A DNA stretch of 20,872 nucleotides from an uncultured Oscillibacter sp. (GTDB lineage Bacteria; Bacillota; Clostridia; Oscillospirales; Oscillospiraceae): positions 1 through 20,872 of the forward strand of contig CAJUTB010000042.1 of the NCBI GenBank assembly GCA_910589315.1. The letters run 5' to 3'. This document shows positions 14,688 through 20,872 of this stretch, in pieces (the first letter of the stretch is position 1; each line of letters begins with the position of its first letter). Under the pieces are notes generated by a model that saw only the letters and a program-made list of their open reading frames with translations, was not told the origin of the DNA and made no database searches. Position numbers and translations under genes: made by a program.

Positions 14688-15841
14688 CCGATGGACCGTA
14701 ACGTTTCTTCCGTCTCCCGGAGGCGGGCGAACAGCGCGTCCGGCAGGGAGAGGGTTTCGATTTCCAGCCCATACGGGGTAAAACGGTTCCGCACGCCGAA
14801 CCAGACGCCCCCCAAGGGCACCGAGCCGCAGTGCCACGCCCCCCGCAGGGCCAGCAGAAGCTGCATTGCCCCGGAAGACACCGCCGGGGCCACGTAGGGC
14901 TTGAAGCCCAGGTCCCGGATGCGGAGGTTTGCTTCCAGGGTCAAACGGGTCAGCTCCTGGGAAAGCGCACCGTCGTAATTTTGCACGGAATTGGCGATCA
15001 CCAGTCCCTCGCCGTGGGGACCGAAGCTGCGGCCTTCCGTCAGATAGGCGGAAAAACGGGGATCTTGTTTTGCAAAATAGGCCGCGCGGGCCGTCATCAC
15101 GCCCAGGCCGAATCCCTGCACCTGTTCCGGCAGAAGGCCCAGCCCGTCCAGGGTTCCGTCCGGGCCGGTGTTGGAGGCCCGCCACGCCGCCTGACACAGC
15201 GGGTCCACCGGGTCGCTGAGAACCATAAACAGCCCCCGGAAATCCGCCTCCCTGGCCTGCCGGGCGAAACGCTCCACCAGCGGGCGGTTTGCTTCCAGCT
15301 GCGCCATCCGCACATCCCGGACGCCGCTGCCCACCGGCGGAATGGCCTTCGTTGCGGCAAAAATGAACACGTCGCAGTCAAACAGCTTCTCCGGCGTCAC
15401 CGGCGCAGTCTCCGGCAGGGCGTCGTAATCCCAAGGCCATGCAATCTGGCCCATTTCCGCCGTCCAGCGGGCGACGGTTTTTTCGTTCAGATCGCAGATC
15501 CCAATCGCCGCAATGCAGTCCCCGCCCAGGAGCTTCAGGGCGGTGAGCAGCGTTCCGCCCACGTCCCCCACCGCCAGAAGGTGGACCCGCTTTTTCCCCG
15601 GCTTCGGCGCGGCGAACTCCACCGCCGCTTGCCAGCGGGGATGCCGGACCGCCACGCCCCCCAGCGTCTCCTCCGCGAAGGCCGTGAAAGTCTCCGGCGT
15701 CAATTCCGAAGGACCGTCCCCCAGGCGGTTCGGGTCCAGCCAGGAAACGTCCGGGGTTTTTACCGTCAGCTGGCGAAGGTCTGTCACGCGGAACGCCACG
15801 GGACCGGCATAGGGGTCCCGGTTTTCCAGATGGTAGTACAT
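14684..15841 (-). CDS. Lactate/malate-dehydrogenase-like NAD-binding protein
   Basis: A 385-residue protein with an ~83-residue N-terminal extension ahead of an LDH/MDH-like Rossmann domain. VHLLAVGDVGGTLLTALKLLG (86-106) is the dinucleotide loop, D117 sits at the end of the second strand where the ribose is bound, SDPVD (209-213) corresponds to the NPVD motif, R252 in MTAR to the substrate-binding Arg171 of LDH, and H276 in GPHGE to the catalytic His195 of GEHGD. The Asp that normally partners His (LDTAR) is not seen: the site reads VMTAR. So it is a divergent oxidoreductase or a non-catalytic relative. The ATG at 15841 follows AGGAGG closely. It lies 16 bases after the giant gene and overlaps the next by 4 bases. 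Substrate unknown. Confidence 0.85.
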   Translation of the reverse strand: MYYHLENRDPYAGPVAFRVTDLRQLTVKTPDVSWLDPNRLGDGPSELTPETFTAFAEETLGGVAVRHPRWQAAVEFAAPKPGKKRVHLLAVGDVGGTLLTALKLLGGDCIAAIGICDLNEKTVARWTAEMGQIAWPWDYDALPETAPVTPEKLFDCDVFIFAATKAIPPVGSGVRDVRMAQLEANRPLVERFARQAREADFRGLFMVLSDPVDPLCQAAWRASNTGPDGTLDGLGLLPEQVQGFGLGVMTARAAYFAKQDPRFSAYLTEGRSFGPHGEGLVIANSVQNYDGALSQELTRLTLEANLRIRDLGFKPYVAPAVSSGAMQLLLALRGAWHCGSVPLGGVWFGVRNRFTPYGLEIETLSLPDALFARLRETEETLRSIG

Positions 15842-15857
15842 AACGCCTCCTGTTTTC

Positions 15858-18800
15858 TCAGAAGAAAATATTCGTTTTTGGCTCCTGTTCCGTTCGGTCC
15901 TTCATCCGCTGAAGGAGGTGCAGATCACCGTCCAGGCAGAGGGAGGCGGAGAGATTCGGGTTGTAGTGCAGGGCCAGGCCCTTATCCGGCGACAGCGGCA
16001 GAATCACCGCCTCGCTCAGCCGGGATAGGGTCAGATTCCGGGCGTACCGCTCCCGATAGGACCGCTCCAACGCCAGCAGGATATCCCGGCTGTTTTCAAT
16101 GCAGACGCGGGAGAAATTAAACACCGCCTGCCGGGCGCTGTCCTGGCAGAAGCGCGGGAAGGCATAGGGCAAAATCAAATTGACCGCCGGCGTCAGGCCC
16201 GGGACAGAGGGCATCGCTCCGCTCACGGCGTCGCCGCCGATAAAGGGATAGAGGGTGGATTCCGTAAACCACGCCTGCAAATCCGGCACATAATACACAC
16301 TGCTGACTGGAATCTCTTTCGCGTCCATCAGATCCCGTCCCCGCCCGGACAGCAGGCCCACCAGAATCCGGTCAATGCTCAGGCCCACCGCCTGGAACAG
16401 CGGCGCAATGGTGTTAATGCGGTTGCCGGAGTGCAGCAGTTCATCCACCAGCATCACCGGACGCCGGAATGAACGGATGCTGCGAATCTGGCTCTCCAGC
16501 GGCGCGTAGCCGGGATAGGGGCGAATGGTAAAGGCTTGCAGGTCGGAATCGTATTCCTTATCCGTGTGGATGGTTTTGGTTACGGTATTCGGCACGGCGT
16601 TGCCCCGCAGGATTTTGCCGAAGGGCACGCACATTTTCGGCCCCAGCACGCGGGGCGTCCGGGGTTCGGCAGGCACGCCGTTTTCCTCCGTCAGCATCCG
16701 TACCATGCGGTGATAAATGACCTCCGCGTTAATGGAGAGCACCAGCGTGTTTGGATACAGTCCGCAGGCGGCTTCCTGAAGGCGCAGATGTGCTTTTCGG
16801 ATGGCGGACAGGACCTGACGGTCCGACGAGAAAGGTTCTTTCAAGGTGGTGGGGATGTTTTGCAGCAGCACCACCGGCGAGCGCATATCCACCAGCAGCA
16901 GCGGATGGGGCGACTCTATCCCCGCCTGAACAAATCCCTGCCGCCGCAGGAGGTCCAGCGTTTCGCCGTCCTCGCTGCCGCCCCACCAGACGGCGTAGCC
17001 GCAGTCCTTGGCCAACGCCTGGAACAAAGCCTCGGTCAGCAGCAGCTGGCGGACGTCGTAATTTCCGCCGGGGGCCTTTACGCTGTAAAGTCCTGTCAAA
17101 AGCAGGATGCGCCCCGCCGTATGGGTGCGGACGTAATCCGCCAGGATCCCGCTGTTGAAGGCGGCGTACAGCCCGCTGGAATTGAGAATCCGCGCTGTGA
17201 GGAAGCCCAGAATCCGGGGCCGGGGTTCCGCGACCCGGAGAACAAACAGCGTGTCCCGGTTGTCCAGGGGCGGAAGCTCTCCCAGGGAGTCGGACAGTTC
17301 TCCCAGTAAAGCCTGATCGGGCGTCTCTACCCGGAAAAAGTCCAGCATACTGGCCCGGACCAGCTGCTTATACTGGGGCTCCCGCAGGTACAGGCTGTTT
17401 CGGTAGATGTAATCCTGGACGGTGGGGTCCACCAGATTGGAGATATCCCGGCCCAGGTCGATGTTTTCCCGGATACGGGTGGAGCTGATGTCCTCCAAAT
17501 GAGGCGGGAGCTGCAAGCGGATGATCTCGCCGGTGATGTTCGAGAGATTGGCGGCCTGTTCCGGGGTTTCGGCGCAGTTGGAGCGGTGGAACAGGATGTG
17601 ATTCAGCGAGTGGACCGATCCATCCTGGGGCTGCGCCTGATAAGAGGAGGCGTTCGCCACCACGTCGGACCCTACGGCCAGATACAGCTCCCGTCCCTCG
17701 AACACCTTCCGCAAACGAAGCAGGTCGTCCGGCGTCGCCAGATTGACGGGGATGTCATGGGGGAACAGGTACACGTCAAACTCGTCCGCCACGGACATAC
17801 TGACGATCTGCCGCCGGATCAGCGACGGCTGGGCCTTTTTCGACCAGGAAAATTCGTCGACGGCCAGATAGACCTCCATCCCCAAATCCCGAATCGCCTG
17901 GGCAATGCCCTTGTGGGAGAGGGAGAACGGGTCGAAGGTTCCGGGAAAGAAGGCCGCCTTAGGACGGCTCTCAAACTGAAAGGGACCCGTCTCAATCCGG
18001 TGCCGGACGGCAAAGCGGTAGATGTGGGAGAGGGCGGCGGCGTTGTAGAAGAAGGTTAGCTCCTGTTCCGGCTGCTCGGAGATCAGGAACAGGATTTTTT
18101 TTGCCATGAGGGTAAAGAGCGCGGTCTGGTCCTCATAAGACAGGACCTCGGAGGCGAACAGGGACTCGCCCAAAACCCGCAGGGCCTCCTGGCGCACCGG
18201 CTCCATGCAGGACGCAAGGCCCTTGAGCAGCAGTCCGGCCATTTTCCGCCGCCGGGCGGCAAACGCCTCCGCCGGTTCCTGGAAGCGTTCGGCGTATACA
18301 GCGTAATATTCCAGCATCGCGCCCACGGTGGACAGCGCGGCCGCCGCAACGCTGGTATTCGACGACGAGAGAAACAGCAGCATTTGTCCAACCATCTCGT
18401 CCAGCTCCCGCGGAGAAAGCCAGAGGACGAATTGTCCCAGATACTGCGGAATGTACTGGGAAATTTCCGCCTGACCGGTTTCCAGAGCCTCGGATAGCTC
18501 CACGGCGACCTCGTTGCGGCGGTCCGGGGTGAGCATGGGGGCGATTTCCAGCAGGGCGCGGCCCGCCATACGGCGGACGACGATGTTTTCGCTGACTTTC
18601 AGAAGGTTTGAGAAATGGGTTGCGATGTGGAGGGAGTTGGACTGCTCCAGCCGTCCGGCCTGGTCCAGCAGGTACTCTACGCCCACGGCCTTCAAAATCC
18701 AGGGCGTGGCGGTTTTCAGGTTATCCAGAAAAACGCTGCTGGCGGCGTCCGCCCGGTCCAGGAGGACGTAGTGGGCGGAGACATCCAGCCCCAGGGCCCC

Positions 18801-20684
18801 GCCCAGCTGCGCTTGAAGATAGAGCAGCGGCGTGCTGGAAACGCAGTCGGCTTTTGCCACGGCGGCGGCAATCATGTCCCGTTCCGGCGCGTCCTCCGGG
18901 AGATAGGGAAGCAGGCGGCGGATCAGGCGCATAGCGGCGGCCTGCTGGGGCGCGTCGCCCCGTTCCAGCCACCACGCCGCAAACCGCGCGGGCATTCCCC
19001 AGTTTCCAGAGGAAAACCGCTCCATGGGGACATTCAGCATGGCGTCCATCAGGGCAAAGGCCGCGTCGGAGTCCACGGCTTCGGGGTCCTGGTAGTGTTG
19101 GAACAGCCGGTTTGCAAACCGGGGCAACGCACTGCCGGAGCAGGCTTCCAGCAGGGCGTCCGCCACATTTTTCGCCTGATAGCGAATGATGCTGATTTGA
19201 CGGGCCGTCAAACGGCGGTCGGGCTGGATGAGCTTTTCCAGGTACTCCGACCAGAGCACAAAGGGCCGGTCCTCCTGGGGACTGGGTGCGGTTCCGGCGG
19301 GAAGCTCCTTTTTGTATCCGGAGATGAATCCCGCAAGAATCCTTCCCATCAACGCCGCGGCCTGGCGGCGGACGTAGCCGTCCGGCTGCAAAAGCAGCTC
19401 ATAGAGAAACTCCAGGGTTTGTTCCTTCTGGGCGGTGCTCCAATATGTAAAATATTCCTCAAAAATGGAGACATAGGCTCGGATGCGGGCGGGGTCCTTT
19501 TCGCCCCGCGCCGATTCCAGGGTAGCGACAAAAAGCCGTTCCCGGCTCAAGCGGTGCATCAGGCGGATGTTGTGGTCCACCGCCGTCCGCCGCAGGCCGC
19601 AGACCACTTCTTCCGCCGTCATAAGGGCCGCGTTTTTCCGGGGCGGGACGGAAATATCCGTGGTTTCCAGGGTGATGTCCACGCCGAACGTCGTCAGGTA
19701 GTCCTCGAAGTCTTGCAGTTTGGCGTAAACGTATTGGTAGCGGCGGCGTTTGGCGTCGTCCACGTTGTCCAGCTTTTCGAGGATCACGTCGAAGGCTTCT
19801 TTCAGGGAAAAGAGGCGGGCGATTTCCTGTCCGTCCTCTCCGCGGGACTGTTTGACGCGGAAATCCGCGTACACCAGCACCAGGGATTCCGACGACAGGT
19901 TTTCAATTTCCAGGTCCCAGACGGAATGGTTTGCGGCGATGCGTCCGAGAGCTTTGAGGCTGTGGGCGTCAAACCATTGATCGGTGTAGAAATAGTGTAG
20001 GTAGGGAACGCGCTCGCCGGGCTTGCAGCCGAATTTTCCGATGTCGTGTCCCGCCGCTGCGCCGGACATCAGGGCGAGGTCGATCAAACCGCCTCCGGCT
20101 TTGAAGGCGCGGGAAACCGTCATAGAGACGTGATGAACGCCGGCAATGTGTTCCAGGGTCCGGAAGGGCGTGACTTCCCGGCCCAGGCGGAGGAGTTCGT
20201 AGACGTATTCTTCCCGGAAGCGGAGGAGGAACTGACGGTATTCCCTGGCCAGGGTACAGGTTTTCAGTTCTTCCTCCGTGCAGAAGGCGAAATCCAGCCA
20301 AGGGTCAAAGGGGAGGGCGGCACGTTCTTCGTCAAAGAGCGTGCGGAGGAATTGTAAAAAACAAATCGCCCCGTCCCGCTGAGCGGGGGCATGGTTCAAG
20401 TCCTCCTGGGGATACAGAATGGAGACCGCCGTTTGATAGGCGTACTTGAGCCAGCCCTCCGGCGGAACCAGGGCGATTTTATCCAGCAGGGGGAGAAAGA
20501 CTTCCAGAGCCTGCGCACAGGAGAGGCGTTTTGTGATTGGCAGCAACGGGGCCAACAGGGTGCGCCAATCCACGCCGCCGAACAGCCGGTTCATATCCGC
20601 CCGGTTATGTCCCAAGCGGCGCAAAAAACTTTCCTCTCCAAACGCCTCCTCCATCACCTGCGGAAGCGCGCTCTCATATTCCAA
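15858..20684 (-). CDS. Giant HD / HEAT-like / NadD-like / GNAT-like / PRTase-like fusion protein
   Basis: About 1608 residues. The frame opens at a TTG at 20714, but AAGGAGG lies inside that extension, 8 bases before the TTG at 20684, which is chosen. Positions below count from 20714 (subtract 10). Residues ~185-290 are an HD phosphohydrolase-like domain: H189, H194/H195, H223-D224 in GHDIGKFG, H263, D284. Residues ~430-900 are a helical repeat region resembling HEAT repeats. Residues 918-1110 are NadD-like: FFPGTFDPFSLSH replaces GTFDPxHxGH (first catalytic His is Ser931; H934 kept), with ISSTRIR at 1076-1082. Residues ~1150-1275 look like a GNAT fold. Residues ~1310-1540 contain a PRPP-loop-like VMLVDELLHSGNR (1420-1432) typical of phosphoribosyltransferases. 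No membrane helices or signal peptide. It heads a four-gene operon. NAD or nucleotide-related chemistry is suggested; the actual reaction is unknown. Confidence 0.88.
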   Translation of the reverse strand: MEYESALPQVMEEAFGEESFLRRLGHNRADMNRLFGGVDWRTLLAPLLPITKRLSCAQALEVFLPLLDKIALVPPEGWLKYAYQTAVSILYPQEDLNHAPAQRDGAICFLQFLRTLFDEERAALPFDPWLDFAFCTEEELKTCTLAREYRQFLLRFREEYVYELLRLGREVTPFRTLEHIAGVHHVSMTVSRAFKAGGGLIDLALMSGAAAGHDIGKFGCKPGERVPYLHYFYTDQWFDAHSLKALGRIAANHSVWDLEIENLSSESLVLVYADFRVKQSRGEDGQEIARLFSLKEAFDVILEKLDNVDDAKRRRYQYVYAKLQDFEDYLTTFGVDITLETTDISVPPRKNAALMTAEEVVCGLRRTAVDHNIRLMHRLSRERLFVATLESARGEKDPARIRAYVSIFEEYFTYWSTAQKEQTLEFLYELLLQPDGYVRRQAAALMGRILAGFISGYKKELPAGTAPSPQEDRPFVLWSEYLEKLIQPDRRLTARQISIIRYQAKNVADALLEACSGSALPRFANRLFQHYQDPEAVDSDAAFALMDAMLNVPMERFSSGNWGMPARFAAWWLERGDAPQQAAAMRLIRRLLPYLPEDAPERDMIAAAVAKADCVSSTPLLYLQAQLGGALGLDVSAHYVLLDRADAASSVFLDNLKTATPWILKAVGVEYLLDQAGRLEQSNSLHIATHFSNLLKVSENIVVRRMAGRALLEIAPMLTPDRRNEVAVELSEALETGQAEISQYIPQYLGQFVLWLSPRELDEMVGQMLLFLSSSNTSVAAAALSTVGAMLEYYAVYAERFQEPAEAFAARRRKMAGLLLKGLASCMEPVRQEALRVLGESLFASEVLSYEDQTALFTLMAKKILFLISEQPEQELTFFYNAAALSHIYRFAVRHRIETGPFQFESRPKAAFFPGTFDPFSLSHKGIAQAIRDLGMEVYLAVDEFSWSKKAQPSLIRRQIVSMSVADEFDVYLFPHDIPVNLATPDDLLRLRKVFEGRELYLAVGSDVVANASSYQAQPQDGSVHSLNHILFHRSNCAETPEQAANLSNITGEIIRLQLPPHLEDISSTRIRENIDLGRDISNLVDPTVQDYIYRNSLYLREPQYKQLVRASMLDFFRVETPDQALLGELSDSLGELPPLDNRDTLFVLRVAEPRPRILGFLTARILNSSGLYAAFNSGILADYVRTHTAGRILLLTGLYSVKAPGGNYDVRQLLLTEALFQALAKDCGYAVWWGGSEDGETLDLLRRQGFVQAGIESPHPLLLVDMRSPVVLLQNIPTTLKEPFSSDRQVLSAIRKAHLRLQEAACGLYPNTLVLSINAEVIYHRMVRMLTEENGVPAEPRTPRVLGPKMCVPFGKILRGNAVPNTVTKTIHTDKEYDSDLQAFTIRPYPGYAPLESQIRSIRSFRRPVMLVDELLHSGNRINTIAPLFQAVGLSIDRILVGLLSGRGRDLMDAKEIPVSSVYYVPDLQAWFTESTLYPFIGGDAVSGAMPSVPGLTPAVNLILPYAFPRFCQDSARQAVFNFSRVCIENSRDILLALERSYRERYARNLTLSRLSEAVILPLSPDKGLALHYNPNLSASLCLDGDLHLLQRMKDRTEQEPKTNIFF

Positions 20685-20724
20685 AGGGATGACCTCCTTT
20701 TCAAATTTTCCCAAAATTAGGAAT

Positions 20725-20812
20725 CGCGCCTCACGGCGCGGGGGGTTTTGTATGCACCTGCGGCGGGCGCGGCTTGCGCCGCGAGGCGGTGGTCAGCCGC
20801 TTCCGGCGGCTG
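20725..20812. repeat. Cluster of three short GC hairpins
   Basis: Three inverted repeats lie in a row upstream of the giant gene: CGCGCC/GGCGCG (20725-20740), CGCGGC/GCCGCG (20768-20783) and CAGCCGC/GCGGCTG (20794-20812). No U-runs suited to the operon are present and no clear sigma-A promoter for the giant gene was found here. They may belong to a composite repeat with the palindrome at 20831-20864. Confidence 0.5.
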
Positions 20813-20823
20813 GTCCATTTCCA

Positions 20824-20872
20824 CCCCCCATTTTCTCTTTTTCTTCGCGAAGAAAAAGAGAAAACGGGCCGT
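20824..20872 (+). repeat. Dispersed palindromic repeat, copy 2 (cut by window end)
   Basis: C6-ATTTTCT leads into a perfect 34-base palindrome (20831-20847 pairing with 20848-20864, centre TTCGCGAA), followed by CGGGCCGT at the window edge. Same flanks, orientation and design as 10338-10382, but the inner stem sequence differs while remaining fully paired. The element probably continues past the window. Confidence 0.75.

Noticed and set aside
14831..16120. 429-residue plus-strand frame opposite the dehydrogenase-like and giant genes
   Set aside because: Shadow frame: spans the intergenic junction of the minus-strand operon, has no ribosome binding site and no domain.
18615..20000. 461-residue plus-strand frame inside the giant gene
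   Set aside because: Antisense shadow of the HD and helical regions; no supporting start or motif.
20685..20714. Ten-residue extension of the giant protein to the TTG at 20714
   Set aside because: The AAGGAGG ribosome binding site lies within it and is correctly spaced for the TTG at 20684.

Overview
The window (about 20.9 kb, GC-rich, strong AAAGGAG-type ribosome binding sites, classic Gram-positive promoters, several TTG/GTG starts) looks like a chromosomal segment of a spore-forming Firmicute, most likely an Oscillospiraceae-type gut clostridium (Flavonifractor/Oscillibacter/Intestinimonas-like). That placement rests on gene content and general recall, not on a search. No rRNA, tRNA, CRISPR array, phage or transposase gene was seen.

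Left part (1-2257): a small XRE-type regulator, a convergent short protein with a degenerate GH18/YaaH-like DxE motif, and a YqeG-type HAD phosphatase. Strong hairpin terminators separate them.

Centre left (2288-10336): a coherent locus for uptake and hydrolysis of peptides or N-acylated compounds containing D-amino acids. On the minus strand lie an APC amino acid permease, a P1/DmpA-type aminopeptidase and an M55 (DppA-type) D-aminopeptidase. A sigma-54 activator is transcribed divergently from the permease. Downstream of it on the plus strand are an N-acyl-D-amino-acid deacylase and a cytoplasmic class-A-beta-lactamase-like serine hydrolase. Two -24/-12 elements with the canonical GG-N10-GC spacing sit exactly where expected: 5702-5716 (minus strand, upstream of the permease) and 7898-7912 (plus strand, upstream of the deacylase). 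The activator itself has a sigma-A promoter. This reads as a two-arm sigma-54 regulon whose activator is encoded between the arms.

Centre right (10337-13295): a non-coding stretch starting with a dispersed palindromic repeat, an Hsp20 gene with an excellent sigma-A promoter, a DUF421/YetF-type membrane protein with a sigma-G-like promoter, and serC with its own sigma-A promoter and terminator.

Right part (13320-20684): a tight four-gene minus-strand operon. In transcription order it encodes (i) a giant protein of about 1608 residues that fuses an HD hydrolase domain, a long helical (HEAT-like) region, a NadD-like nucleotidyltransferase domain, a GNAT-like domain and a phosphoribosyltransferase-like domain; (ii) a lactate/malate dehydrogenase-like protein; (iii) a 97-residue three-helix membrane protein whose start overlaps the previous stop (ATGA); and (iv) a flavodoxin/FMN-reductase-like protein with a Cys cluster. 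Nucleotide and dinucleotide chemistry recurs in this operon. Its function is unknown to me, and it is the best candidate here for an undescribed system. Upstream of it, at the window edge, lies a second copy of the palindromic repeat next to a cluster of small hairpins.
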